From positions 88,102,668-88,166,667 of the forward strand of contig NC_088203.1 in the NCBI RefSeq assembly GCF_037126465.1: a stretch of DNA of 64,000 nucleotides. Direction: 5' to 3'. The translations under genes were made by a program, and so were the position numbers. The DNA is from Ornithodoros turicata (Eukaryota > Arthropoda > Arachnida > Ixodida > Argasidae). This document shows positions 1 through 12,835 of this stretch, piece by piece. Each line of letters opens with the position of its first letter. Position 1 is the first letter of the stretch. Under the pieces are notes generated by a model. That model made no database searches and had not been told where the DNA came from. It saw only the letters and a list, made by a program, of their open reading frames with translations.

Positions 1-800
1 ATTAAATGTCCAACGTTACTGATCGGGTTTCTTGGTACCCGCTGTCTTCAGTTTGCGGGAAAACGCAGCGTCAAGTGTTCATTTTTTCGTTCTGTCGCTA
101 AAGCGGTTCTGTGTTTTGGTCAAACGTGGCCTTCCCCAAGCCCCATGAAGAACCGATGAAGAGAATGAGGAAGAAGCCGTGCCATCAGAAAGAGCGGTTA
201 CTGTCCAGAAAGTGTAAGGAATAATACGGAGCCATAGTTACTGCCCATATCATGGACGGTCAGTTTAAAATGTGCCAACTAGGTGGGCTCGAGAGACGAT
301 TTTACGAACCAGTTTGAAGACTACCATCAACCTGTAAGTGTGCACTCAGGAAGAACACATGTGATACGTCGCTTTCACTGCGGTGGTTCGACGATAATGG
401 TTTATGTGCCATCCTAGAGGCAGTCCGTCTCTTCTTTTCCGTGTCCCGAAGGTGCCGCTATAAAATTTCACACAAATTTGACGAGCCCCCTTCTTCCCTT
501 CCTTCTGTAGCTGTGCATTGTGTCAATGTACTTCAGAGTAGATACGTGTGTTCACTATTTTTCTTCTTTTTTTTAATACCGTCTGGGCTGCCGCATCTCT
601 ATCATTTGCTTTTTGACCATAATTACGAGCTTCCGTGTGCTCGTAAGAATTACGTTGGTTTATGTGTAACGATGTTGTTTCAGTCATCGATTTATTTGTA
701 CACTTGAAGAATAGTACTTATTAGCATCACATTCCGAATAACATTGTTCTACCTCCTGATGTCTGTTGTTAAAAGCATGGAAGGCACTTCGAACATGTGA
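1..800. other. Non-coding flank, no gene recognised
   Basis: Only short, unrelated open stretches are present. A splice-acceptor-like cgctgtcttcag near 41-52 is followed by about 35 open codons with no family resemblance. I see no RNA gene or repeat that I can name. Confidence 0.5.
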
Positions 801-1600
801 TTTTTTTTTTTTTTTTTTTTTTTGCGTACTGCGTTATATGAGGGTACTACCTTCAGGAACCGTCTCGCAAAATATCTCATTTGGGAAGCGCGAATTTGTT
901 GAGAAAATTTCTCTGCCATAAAGCACAGAGCGGCGTGGTGGTGGCGGTGGTGTAACGTAAAGAGAAAAGAAAGCGAAATCTGCCTGCTGTGAAATGGCGG
1001 CACGTTTCACTTTCTTGGGGAGAGGGGAAGAGGGAAGACGAGTTCGATGGTTGGGAAGAAGTGGGACTACAGCACTTGTAGGAGTTCGGTTTCCTCCAGT
1101 TATGCGAGGAGGGCGTCCCGAACCTTGCGGCATGCGGTGAGAGTTCCTGTTGGGTGGATAACGTCTTCGCTGCGGCTGATGATGATACCCATCTTTTTTA
1201 AGCACTGTTTCAGAGTTTCCTTCTGTTTTAAGTACCTGTTGCAATGGAGAAGGATTGGGGATATGTCGGAAACGGTTCGCCAGGTTTGCAGAAAGCAGAG
1301 TCTTTTCTTCCGAGCTTGTGAAGGAGAGCAGGGATGAAAGTGCTGCCTGTACGGAGACTACGTAGTGATGTTGCTTTTGGTCTAGGAAGGCCCTTGGTGG
1401 GACAGTGAGCAATGACTTGTGTTGTAGGACATGTCGCATGAAGGTGCACCTGTTTAATGTAGCTTTGTATTACCTGACGAGTGGCTTTTGCGTTGGCGGG
1501 AGGTTGTATCTGAGGTTAGGAGTGGGCTGTTGTGGCAAGATTATCCGCCGTCTCGTTACCCGCATTGCCGACGGGGGATGGTACCCACAGTACATACCGG
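801..1600 (-). mobile_element. 5'-truncated non-LTR retrotransposon (LINE) 3' end, RNase H remnant
   Basis: Read on the minus strand, 1596 to about 1525 gives LWVPSPVGNAGNETADNLA, the RNase H motif 'WVPSHVG..GNE.AD.LA' of I/Jockey-type LINEs. Further on, 1330-1250 gives LRTGSTFIPALLHKLGRKDS with AFCKPGE, the downstream Cys-rich tail. After a frameshift, ILLHCNRYLKQKETLKQCLK follows. A poly(T) run at 801-823 is the poly(A) tail of the element. Stops and frameshifts show it is dead. The 5' limit is uncertain. Confidence 0.75.
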
Positions 1601-1789
1601 CGGCTACCTTGCCCAGCGGATCCTCGCATATGGCGCAGCATCTTTCATTGGACACCGAGAATCCTCTGCTAGCTAGGGCGACCAGTCGAGACGCGGCACG
1701 GGTTGCGCGAAATGCATGCAACTTCAAAAAGAAAGAAGGAGAAAATAATCCCTTCGCCTCTGTATCGGCGAGGCACATAACGTTGCAGA

Positions 1790-2440
1790 CTGGCAGCCGA
1801 GAGGAGCAGGTTTGCTGCCCCGCGATATTTAAAGCTGCATTGGAAAAAGAAATATGGAGAAGAATATTTAGAGCTCTCCTGAGCTCCAGGATAACGCGCT
1901 GCAGTCGTAGTTTTTATGCGAATGTGCGTTCCAGGGCTTGTAATCCTAATTTCTATTTCTCCCGATATACACCTTTCTGGCACACTTTTAATTTATGTTA
2001 ATCGATTTCAGAGTGTTATCTGGTGAAGTTCGTTCTAAGCGCGTATAGAAATACATCGTATACTCATTCCACTTTCAAATTACTCGAGAGCACCGGGAGT
2101 TTCATTACAAACATTATGAAATCCGTACCCCATTCACCGCAACCGCTATTACTCAGAGTGGAATTCGCCGCGTAATATCCGGACAGATGAGTTCCAGTTC
2201 CGTCTTTCTCGACTGAACCACGAACATTCCCAACGAGAAATGCATTTTTATGGAATTCATTTGGGTTTCGCTATGATATTGAATAAGATGAAGGTTCCTT
2301 TCAACGTGGCTTGCCTCACGTCAAATTAGACCATGCATGGCAGCACTCCAGTGTTTCTTTTAAGAACGGATCGTTTCCAAGAACAGAGAAAGAATGTAAT
2401 TTCTAAGAAGCTTCGTGGTCACCTAGATCAACGGATGTAA
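1790..2440. other. Non-coding stretch, nothing recognised
   Basis: No open frame with a recognisable protein. A fragment at about 2010-2060 (gagtgttatctggtgaagtt) resembles the core of the dispersed short repeat described at 32411-32520. Confidence 0.4.
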
Positions 2441-2469
2441 AAAAACAACAGGTTTTTGTGTAAGGTCAG

Positions 2470-2580
2470 GTGGACGAGGGAATCCTATGCCACCAGCTAT
2501 GCTGCCTCAGGTTTTCCCTGGGTTTTCTGGTTGACTTTCCAGACGAATGGCGGTACAGCTTCCCCTAAAGTCCGCCCTCG
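2470..2580 (+). repeat. Partial tRNA-derived SINE (body only)
   Basis: The segment ctgcctcaggttttccctgg...gactttccagacgaatggcgg...cagcttcccctaaagtccgcc matches the body of the fuller copies at 20343 and 29165. No intact A or B box remains. Confidence 0.65.
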
Positions 2581-3909
2581 TTGAAATCATAACCGAACAA
2601 CTAAAGAAAAAAAAGGTCTTACATGAATCATCCTGTAGAGGTGTAGAGCCGGGATCGCTGCATGCTATTCGTCACTTTCAAAGAGATCCTCTTCTGCCTA
2701 AATTTCTATCCGTACGACAGTCCCCTTAACTCGTCCCATGCCGTCCCATTTCTTCTTTTACGCTGAGCTTCACGTTGCACTGCCTCCTGTTTATTCTTTT
2801 TGAGTGAGCTTCAATAGTCTTATTTTTCTTTCTTTTTTTACCATTGCGCATCGTTTTCGCCTTGGGTCATGCCTGTTTCCGGCGGCTGACTTCTCGTCCA
2901 GCGAAGCGTCACATCTCCAAATCGGAAGACGGCGGGTTGAAGATGGTTGCATCGCCACCTTTTTCTTCCACGACCTTTTCTGCCTCCTTAAAGTGAAGCG
3001 AGCGTCGTTTATTATGCGTGACATCTCGGCTGCTTCCTGCGCATAACAATGCGCCCTCCTCGGTTCCTTTGTTTCTCGGAGGTTTTCACACTTTTCGGGG
3101 TCTCTGGGGGCGCAGTTTGTGTTTGCTTGACGAGTGGAAAGGCTTTCCGCATTCTAATCTGCGTCAGGTTTCTTTTACCGCAGTGCTTCTGGAGTTAGCT
3201 TTTAGCCTAAGATGTGTAAGCGGGTAAATGTGCAACTTAACAAGCAAAGAGTGCGGTATAGAATAAGAGCAATACGCTATGTTTCATGCATTCGGCTTTT
3301 TAAGGACCTGCAGACGATTCTTTGAGTAACCTGAAGGCTCAAGTTCGCATGATGGTGATTGTCCACATGTAACGCGATAATTTCCTCGACAATTCCATGA
3401 AATTTTGGCATAGGAACGGTCACTGTACGCCGAAAAGCAGTGAAAAAATGTATGTTTGAGTATAGAGGTACTTGAGCGAATATAATTGAATGACTCTCTG
3501 GAATAACGCGGTAAACTAATTTACATCACTTTCAACAGAAGATTTTAGAAGTCCATAAGTACGGACCAATTTACACAGGTATATGATAACTGTTGACTGC
3601 CGCATTGGAAAATTGCTGCAATTGAAAACTCCAGTTGAGAAACATCAGCTTCCTGTATTTCCAGTTTTATTTTCTTATTCTTGTGTTTCCTATCTCAAAG
3701 TAGACATTTTCGCTTTCAGCATTATTGCAGAGAGCCATTCAATTTCTCCCTATGGTATTCTAAAGGACAAAAATGATTTTTTTTTTCCCGAGAGCACTCT
3801 CAATTCCAATTTTAAAACCCTCTATGTGAATCGTATATGTGGGACCACACTGACCCTCTAGAACGCTTCAAGAACTGGACTAACAGAATCAGCTCGTTGG
3901 AACTTATAG

Positions 3910-4150
3910 GTCGTACTTAAGACTGGGAGGTGGTGGGTTCGAATCCTTGTAACAGCTATGCTGTCTTAACTTTCCCTGGGTTTTCCAGCAGACTTTCTCG
4001 ACGAATGCCTGCACAGTTCCCCCTGAAGTCGGCCCAGCACGTACACTGTCTCCCTCCTGTCCCCCACGCCTTCCTGTCGTCGTCCCCTCATCTGTCCATG
4101 TTTGTACTCCGTTCGTAGCGGCAGTTCCTTTGCGGCGGTAACATGCACAA
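3910..4150 (+). repeat. tRNA-derived SINE copy
   Basis: The B box GGTTCGAATCC is at 3936-3946. The shared SINE body follows (ttccctgggttttcc, gactttc.cgacgaatg, cacagttccccctgaagtcg), then a pyrimidine-rich section and a short A-run near 4150. The tRNA A box is decayed. Confidence 0.75.
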
Positions 4151-4725
4151 AAAAAAATCACTGAACAACACTACAAAACACGCTCAAGACTGTTCCCTGC
4201 GTATAGAATGATACTGTTATCCCTCTGGATTTCAAAAGAAAGTGGGACGTACACCTTTCTGTGACCATTGACGGAAACGTAGCGTGTCTCAAGAGGGCGT
4301 GCGCCTCCAATTTTCAACAAATCAAGAGAGTTGGTTGGCTATGCGGTGATGTTCTGCTTTCAGACTGAACGCTCCTCGTGAAGGCTGTACAGCCCAGAGT
4401 TCTCTTTCAAGTCATACAATTACATCCGTATCATGGTGATATATGGGAGCATAGTGCATTGAGTTCGTCCATTACCTTATAAAAATCCGATTATTGAACG
4501 CAGAGAGATTAGAAAGATGGCTGAAAAACCACTAAAACAGGCATCTGGAGGGCGCGACCCCCGTCTGCGCCTAACCTCCGGTTGGGACCGCCACTGCTAA
4601 CAAATACGCGTTGCCCAAACTGCACAATGTAATAAGAGATGAGGTGCGCAGGGGTCAGTGGGCGGATCCAAAGGGGCGGGGAGGGGGGGGCTGTTCGATC
4701 GCCCACAAAACGCTAGTTTGTTGAT

Positions 4726-5505
4726 CAGAGGTGGGGAAATTACTTATAGTTTGTAATGCATTACCATTACTCATTACTTGTATAAAAAAACTAATGCATT
4801 ATGTTATTCATTACTTTTTGCGATGATAGTAATGCATTAGTAATGGTATTACTCTGGCATTACATTTACGTTTTAGGGCATAAGCCTCAAAGATGCTATG
4901 CATAAGTTTTCTTCCTTGCTTTTTTGTTATAGGCAATATCGATGCCACTAAATCCCCGCAGAAGCGAGGCTGATAGGCAGAAACTATAGATAAGACTTAT
5001 TGCAGCATAGGAGTTGATGCTATACCCAGCCCTACAATCCTGTCCTAGCAGAAAAAGGACTTTTGACAGCACAAGAGAAACTAACATGGTACCATGCGAA
5101 AACAGCGAATTCCTTGTGCAATTGCTACTTGTTACCCTCATAGAGGCTATGTTTCTATTTCGTCGATTATCCTATCCAAATGCGTACAGGAGAAAGTCGG
5201 TGATGGCATCATGTGGACACTTGTGACACACACCGCCGACTGTTGAACTCTTGGAGAATTCCCCAGGCTGGGCCCCTCTCTTCTCTTTGTTGCCCTGGGG
5301 TCATTGTTAAAGGCGGGTTGAAAAAACCTGGATGGTGCCCAATCTTCGCGTGGCGCAATGAACATTCGATAAAAGTAATGGGTAATGCCACCCTACATTA
5401 CTCAGTCGAAATGTAATTCATTACCATTACTCATTACTTGCTGGCAAAATGTAATTCATTACCATTACTCATTACTCAAAAGTAATGCATTACTCCCCAC
5501 CTCCG
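4726..5505. mobile_element. Non-autonomous hAT-like element with GTAATGCATTAC subterminal repeats
   Basis: The ends are CAGAGGTGGGGA at 4726 and, inverted, CGGAGGTGGGGAG ending at 5505. The subterminal regions carry many copies of GTAATGCATTAC and CATTACCATTACTCATTAC in both orientations. The flanking 8-mers (ttgttgat and ttgccaat) agree at 5 of 8 positions, a decayed target duplication at best. No transposase is encoded. Confidence 0.65.
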
Positions 5506-5989
5506 TTGCCAATAAATTATACCCGCCTCCCGCTTCCGTGCCTCGACAAAGAACCCCCCCCCCAAAACCCCTCCCCCCCCAAATATCTGTGCTATGCTTA
5601 ATTTCGCACAGATGCAGACGAAAAAAAAAAAACGACGGGATGGGAAGATGCACTCGCGTTTTTACTTTCACATCGTGCTGATTACGCTATCATGCATATC
5701 GACATGAACAAGTTCAAGCTGGAAAGTACGGTATCAAGTTACGGTATCTGGCACGGCATGGAGGCTTCTAGGCTTCTTTTACCTTCCTAGAATCCCACAA
5801 CTATGTTATTTTCATTATTTTTCATTAGGGAGAAAAAACAGAGCTAGCTCGGGCACCCCTCCTCCTTTCTTTGCTTGCTCCGTAAGACAATCTAATACCA
5901 TAATACTGCCTCTTTGAATCTTCTGCGTCTGACATAAGACAGTTTTGTACGCCACACGGTATTGTGAATGCCATTCCCAATGACAGTCA

Positions 5990-6484
5990 CCCATTTCGAA
6001 TGGGTGACGAGACGTTTTCTTCCAGACGGCTGTCTTTGAACGGAACGAGTTACGGTGGTGCCGCTGGCGAGGCGCACTGAGCATGCCCGCACTAACCCAT
6101 CTCTCCCTTGTATCAACTTGGCTACGCGGGGGAGCTTCCAAAAAGGAAGGCGGATATTCTCTTCCTGAAGCACCACCACGGCCCCCTATCGTTGAAACGA
6201 CTTTGGGCAGCCGACGCAGTCACGTGGAGGGACCTCAGCTGCAGCAGATGTTCGTACCTCCAGCGCTTCCGGAAGAGTTCCTTCGCCTTCAGCATTCCTG
6301 TAAAGTTGCGCCGGAGGCCCTCCGGGTCAGGTTGTGAGATGACTGAGGGTTTGCTCGTTCGCCTATCAGGAAGTGGCTTGGAGTGAGTGGTTAAAGTTCG
6401 TCGATTGCAGCCGAGACGTGGGTTAACGGGAGAGAATTGACGCGAGCTTCCACCTCGCATAGGGCTGTAGTTGGTTGTTCGAGG
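5990..6484 (-). mobile_element. Degenerate BEL/Pao LTR retrotransposon, pol C-terminus
   Basis: Read on the minus strand from 6484, the fragments are ARVNSLPLTHVSAAIDEL, stop, LTPSHFLIGEQTLSHL, then after a frameshift FRKRWRYEHLLQLRSLHV, and after another WKLPRVAKLIQGRDGLVRA. This is the order found at the end of BEL/Pao integrase and the DUF5641-like tail ('LTPSHFLIGR', 'F.KRW..EYL..LR', 'W.LGRV..L..GRDGLVR'). At least one stop and two frameshifts are present. No LTRs were identified. Confidence 0.75.
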
Positions 6485-6759
6485 GTAATGTGGCGGGAAA
6501 GGGGGCCTCTGGAACCCTAGCGAGTTCAGCGCGTTGCTAGCGGCAGCTGAGGCACGAGCGCAGGACACGAGGAACTTTCTTCTGGCGTGCCCGGAAGGCT
6601 CAAAATTGGTTCCTGGTTTGGGTGATAGTAGCTCGAATCCCAGGTTCCGGCACGAGATTGTGTGAAGGAAGAACGGGGCTCCCGCTCCGCCTCCCAGAGA
6701 AAAGGTTTTAATAGAAATGAATAACGAACCCGGGACCGCGATCACGAGGCCCCGCCCAC

Positions 6760-9700
6760 GTCGACCTCCTTTAATCCGTAACAGATGGAGCTACACCTCA
6801 AAGAAAGATGTCACTCGTTAATGATGACGATGCGTGAAATAATTTGACTGTGTTATGTGTGAATATTGGTGGGCATTTATCAATTTCTTGTCTACTTTAA
6901 AAGCTGTACTTCTGAACGTCGTTGAGAGAACAAAACTATTTACTTCCCTTTGACGATCTTGGAAGGCATAAGCCTAGACAAGTACGAAATCGAATCCCAA
7001 TCGACAGGCAACATGGTGGCTATAGTGCGGGTGTACGATGTTTAGTAATAACACGGATCAGCTTGGCACTGAAAGAGTTGGCTGGGAACAAGAGTAGTTC
7101 TTTGAAAATTGCGTAAAGGCTGCCTTCTTTATTTTCAGAAATAAACACCAGAAACCTTATCGAACAATACCTCTCCATTCGCGTTTCTTTTGTGTTGCTA
7201 ATTAACGTTGTTTTTGCTGCCTCCCTGCCGTCGTATAGTACTCAGTTGGTGAGAGGGAAAAAAAGCGAATGGGCTCCCCAAAACTCTTTCGCTGAGCAAC
7301 GCCAGTTCCATGAAGTGCCATGTTGTGCCATCGTGTGGCAGTGAACGAATGTCATTCGCTGGAAATGGTATTTTATTTGCCGTGTCACAGGGGTATTACA
7401 ATAGGGTACTGGTTATGTAGTGAAGTTCCGTTATAACCGTGTGTAAGCGCCGCCTCTTGGGGTTCTTTAAGAAACAGAAATAGAGAGCCGTTTATACACG
7501 ACAGGCGTGCAAGGAATAGCGCATTGCAGACTTACCCGGTGCGGCAAATCTTTCTTGGCGTTATCGCGCTTGAAGTGCCGCGAGTATCACAACATCTGGA
7601 CTGTGTTACAGTGAATATCTTGACTGCCAGTGGTAACAGAGAATGGGGTGCGTACACTGCCGTGCGTGTCATTTCTGGGAAAAGAGCGACGGGACGCTGG
7701 TGGGAGATACGCTGAACTGTTTACGGAACAGCTCTTAGGGCAATGCCCAACCAGAGATATCATCATACAATTGTGTTTGCCCGTTGCAAATCTCATTACA
7801 AGTTTGGCTTTATGCCTACAGGTGAGAGAAGGACGCGCTTTGCCCAAGCCGGCTAATCTAGGTTGGCTGATGTCTTACGCATTGGGATTATACTCTGTAT
7901 CGTGGCTATGTGCGGTACGTTCTCCACACATTAGTAATAGTGGTTTGCTCACGTCCTGCTCTACGCTAGAGACCTGGACATCCGCAAAGCTCCCAGCACC
8001 GGGGTAGTAGTTCCGGCAATCGCAGCTTCGCTATGGGATTTGGCGCTAGCTAGCATTATTTGATACCACGTGATTTGCCGCTACTGCGGCAATGTATGGT
8101 GGGCTGTGTTGACAACGACGACGAGGTACGGAAGAGGGTAGCGCGTGCTTAGCAACAGCCTAAGTAGCCGGTCAGTAGCAGACGATCGACGGTGGCAATG
8201 ATGATAATAGTGTACATATCATTTCCTCTCCCCAATAAAGCCATGTGGCGCTTGCAGCGGCCACTAGTGTAACTAACCTACGACACGGCACTCCCATAGG
8301 CGATTGCCATTTGTCCATATCTGTAGTATAGAGTAGGTCGTGAGTTTGTTCTATGGAAACACTATGGGTAGCAATTTTTGTAGGTCATCTGAGTCTGCCG
8401 GCGACCTCTGTGTTTGGAGTACTGCAGCCAAGACTATACTTCGTGACAAGTAAAGCCCAATAGGTCAATGCCGCCCAAACATCGAAAGACGTCGGTGATT
8501 GGCGCTTAGACGGACGCGTAACGCCTCCGAGTCACAACATAGTGCACCTGCATGCCTGAGGCTATTGCGTGTATACACGACGTTCGCGTGCTTTAAATGC
8601 AAACACAAAAAATGTTTGCGTTACCTAAATATGCAAGTCTGCTTCCCCGTCCGCCTGCCTCTCGTATGCATACTGCATGCAGACTTGCGTTACCCGCTGG
8701 CGCAGAAATACCTATGTGACTCTTAGTATGTCTCGGAGTATGGACTGAGTGACGACATTCTGATCAGTGACGAGGACCGCGAAAACGTTACATTAGTTCC
8801 GAGCTAATAACTTCCTCCACGAATCCCGGGAGAGTTTCACAGAGACGGCAGACGGGCTCTTTTGGAGGCAGTGTAGGAAGAAGAGGCAAGCACCCACCCA
8901 AATCAAATATTAATCATCCACTATCCTTAATGTATAGTACTTTACTGTACTATTAGTACTACTAGTACCTTGACCGGAAGAAAACAAGAGCGTGACGCAG
9001 TCGCCGTTGACCTCCTGATTGGACAAAGATGCGCAGCATGCCGCTAAGAATCGTGCGTTGTGCGGTCGTGGAAAAACGGAAAGCGGAGGCGGCTTCACCC
9101 GCATCGCAGCAAGAATTTTCCGCTCCTCGCGTGCTTTTGCTGCGTGTGGCTACGCGGCTTTAGGGCCCGTACCCACATCTAGTACACATGCGCGGAAACC
9201 GCCTGCGGGCTGCCGCTGAGCAGCAAGAGCGTTACAGCAAGTTTCCGTTACAGCGGTTGAGACACCTTCATAGATGTGGTTCATTACATCATGGACGCAT
9301 TATATTGCACGCCGGAATACACAGGAAAAAATAATTATTACTCTACGTGTCGTACTTAGCGAGATACAAGCCCTCGAACGGACTCCCGAGCAAAGCGCAG
9401 ACGTCATAGACCTGAGTTGTGTCCATTCCCATTGGCAGAAGTAACCGCGTCTCTTCTCGTGCGCTGCCTCACTGGCGGCGGTGAGGTCTGTGTTGTCAGA
9501 AGCGCATGCGTTTCGGTATCCGCATGGTGCCCATTTTCTGTTTGCTGTCTTCGCTGTGGAACTTTCAATGCGAGTGAACATCGATGCAAAGCCCCGTTTT
9601 TTTTTTACGTTTATCTGGGATAACCTGGAATGACATGTCGCAACCCCTTTACAGCACGTGAGGCACATAGGAAAAGCATCCAGACAACCGCGAAACCTAT

Positions 9701-12540
9701 ATCAAACGCGGTGTGCACCCTTATCCGTCTCAATTGGCTGACATACACAGCATAGCAGATGTAGATGGGTAGAAATCCAGCGAACCGGTAGAGATGTAGG
9801 AAGGGAGTTGCCTCAGGACAGAAGCCGCCGATATTTCGAACAGAGACTGTTCTTCTTCTGGGCACCGTCCTCATCATTGGCATGGTATTTAAAGGGTTAG
9901 GTGTGACGTGTTTAGAGGTTCATGCGAATTGTGGGTCAACAGCACGGATGGAAGAAAGCTTCCGTATGGAACCTTTCTTCCCTTCGTGCTGTTGATTGGA
10001 CGTTAGTACACGGGTTTTATGACACATACAAGCCCGTTAGTTATATCTGCACCTCTAGGTACATCGGCATAGGAAATTGTAGTATCGTTCGAGCTTTTTG
10101 CCGCGTAGTGATTCATCGAATGGTTTGTTTACGAATCGATTTGAACTCCAATCGCTTCTATCATTTATGTACAGAAAACAATGTTCAAAAATAATTTCTG
10201 TGCCTTTCGCCAAACAGTTTTTCCTTTCTTCAGGTATGCCATTGTTGTGATCACTATAAAACCCGTGGTCACTTCTGCACGACAGTTTTTCCACTAAATG
10301 AAGGAAGGGAAAGGTACCCACAATGAAGATTGAAATCGATTTCTGCACGTTCAGTCTATATAGCGAAGAACGGAGCACAGTGTTCCTTTGTCGAAACCGG
10401 TGTGTTCCCGCACAAAAGAGGAATGTATAGGAGCTGACCGAGGGGGGGGGGGGGGGTCCACCATTATGTAAAGCAGCATTTCTCACATTCCACTGTATAC
10501 TGGAGATGGAACATTAAGCCGAGTCGTTAGAAGCCAAGAGGGAGAAGCACTTTTGGCGAAATGAAAAGGTCGCGGCATAGTTGCCGAGGGAAGAGAGTCC
10601 GCATGATATATATGCTGCCTTCCGTTTGTATAGAAATCTCTTGTGCCATTCCGTTCATGAATTCCTAATTTATTCGTGTGAAAGTCGGCACCATTTCCAT
10701 ATAGATTGTCTCCCGTTTGAAACGTCCTTTGTCAGGGATCAAGTATGAAGCAAATTGAAACTCTCTTGCTGTGTTTCTTTCTATTTCCTCCTTGCCGTTT
10801 TTTTTCTCCAAGTTGTAATGGATTACGCCGTAAATGGTGCATAGTTGTTGGCGGGAGAAGTGTCCATCTCGGCGGAAGAAAGATATTTAGTTCCTTTATT
10901 TTCTTGATAACATTCGCTATTCTTTTCTTCTTTGGCTCCGGGTCATCATTGTAAAAGAAGTACGTGCTCGGCGCTCCGGACTCGGAAAACGGGGTCTTGT
11001 TTAGTCCATGAAAAGAAGGTACCTCCAGGATTCTATACGCGAAATTTCAATCATGTTTGCCAGCGTTGTGCATGTGTACCAATTTTTGAAGATCTGCTGA
11101 CCTCCAGGAGTTTCGATGACGCGAGCAGCAGGTGACGTCATGTCTTCCTACAAATTGCAGTGATGTCATGTTCTGGACAGAACGTTGAAACGACTTGAAA
11201 CGACGCCGGCGTCCGAGGAGGGTCACGTGGTGAAGTCACGTGACTCTGCTCGAAAGAGGGGGAAATGGGGGAGATGTCTTCCCCCTCCTTGTGTTTTCTG
11301 GAAGGTCGGAGCCGTTGGAGGATACGTCACGTGGAGCTCCGCTAATGGAGTGCAAAAAAGTGAGCCTCCCGGAAGACTCGAAGGGCACTAACGTTACCAG
11401 ATGGGAGCCGGGCGCTTCGTCGGAGCCTACAATGACGTCACAGTTCTCAAAAATAAAAATTAATTTTCTCTAACTTCGGCGTCACGTAGAGTCAAAATGT
11501 TGCAGGAATGTAAAGCGAGACAAGAAAATTTCAGTAACATAACTTTGGTAGGATTCTGAAGGCACGAGATTTAGTCCGTAGTGGCACTTTAAACTATAGA
11601 CTTCTCAACATCGTCATCCACGGTTGTATCGATCCAAGGCGTCAATATTGTTACGTTGCGTACGTGATTTCCGTAATTAACGTGCCACAAAGTAATTCAC
11701 GAAGTAGGCAAAGGGTGCTTTAAGGTTGGCACCCCAGGGCGGGAGTGTTTCATACTCTGCTCGCTTATAGGCAGGTCACATCCGTTCGTGTCGATTTCGC
11801 AACTATGTAGTGTCATTTAATCCTCGCGGACCATTGACCATGGTATCGAAAATTCCACACGAAATACTGGTGTAGTTTGACTGTTATTCGACGGAAGACA
11901 TGACAAGAGCAGACGCCGGATGTTGGGAGTGTGCCGGAATTCCCTCTCAGGAAAAATGAGAGAACGTCATTCTGTAACCGGCCAATGATGGCACGCCTTT
12001 GAGAAAAGGAATGCCGCGGGCGTCTCAGAGTTACCGGGCGATTGGACGGCGCCTTTCCTCCTCTGCGCGCCGCCCCCTGCCGCTGTGGACCTTTTGTGAC
12101 AAAGGCACATCCCTATTTTACTTCATTGCTTGAGGCACAAGTATATGGTTGTCTCTGATGCGAACTTTTGTTCAAGATGTGCCTAGGCCAGGGTTCTTAT
12201 AGCACTGAAGGGTATGACTCTTTCTGGATTCTTCGGATTGCCGTGTGCACCTCAGGTTGTTGTCTTCCCTGAGAGTGTGCGCGCTATGCTGGGAGAATTT
12301 CGGGATTTTTTTAATTACTCGTTGAATTTGTCCCTTAGGCTCTATGTGCTGCGTTTGTCCTTAGATGTAGGTCGTCTCGGCTAGTTTGCCTAATGTGCCA
12401 CCACTCGTGAAACGGGCGCATGTTTCTTATTGAAGTGGAGAAAACGCACGCGCAAAAAAAGAATAGCGAGCGAGGCACAAGGAGTTATTAGGAGCTTTCG
12501 AATGTATTTTTATCTTGATCAGTCTGAATCGTACAACTTT
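6760..12540. other. Long intergenic stretch without recognised genes
   Basis: Many short ORFs, none with family resemblance. It contains a 15-base G run at 10442-10456 and CACGTG-rich, GC-rich DNA at 11200-11350. I see no RNA gene. Confidence 0.45.
10442..10456 (+). repeat. G(15) homopolymer
   Basis: Uninterrupted run of 15 G. Similar runs lie at 17261-17273 (13 G) and 55826-55841 (16 G). Length calls here may be unreliable. Confidence 0.9.
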
Positions 12541-12629
12541 TAAAATTAGGCTATGCGGACGAGTAATTGATAATTCGTGACTTTACGTTGCGAGAGAAGT
12601 GTGATAGTGAGCGACGCCACCGTGGTCTG

Positions 12630-12835
12630 TCTGTGAAATAATTTTCTACACCGGAGGGTTCCCTTAACGTGCGCCGAGAGGTCAGCACACGTTACACCGT
12701 ATTGCGCCTCCCTCGCAGAAGACGGCGTACCCAAGCAACTTGTGCCAGCTGACACGAAGTTTCTGGCGTCCTCGTCCGCGATCGAACACGCAACCTTGGA
12801 ATCAGTAGGCGGACATACGCTACGAACTGATCCAT
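12630..12835 (-). repeat. tRNA-like SINE, second family, copy 1
   Basis: On the minus strand, a tRNA-like head (tggatcagttcgtagcg, then ggttgcgtgttcgatcgc as a diverged B box) is followed by a body ending gcgcacgttaagggaaccc. The same architecture appears at 14893-15055. Boundaries are approximate. Confidence 0.5.

Noticed and set aside
834..1439. 201-codon ORF on the minus strand
   Set aside because: It is a wrong-frame shadow of the LINE tail, rich in Pro/Arg. The recognisable RNase H and Cys-rich tail lie in other frames.
6122..6745. 207-codon ORF on the minus strand
   Set aside because: It overlaps several frames of the broken BEL/Pao integrase tail. Only parts of it are the true frame, so it is not a gene.
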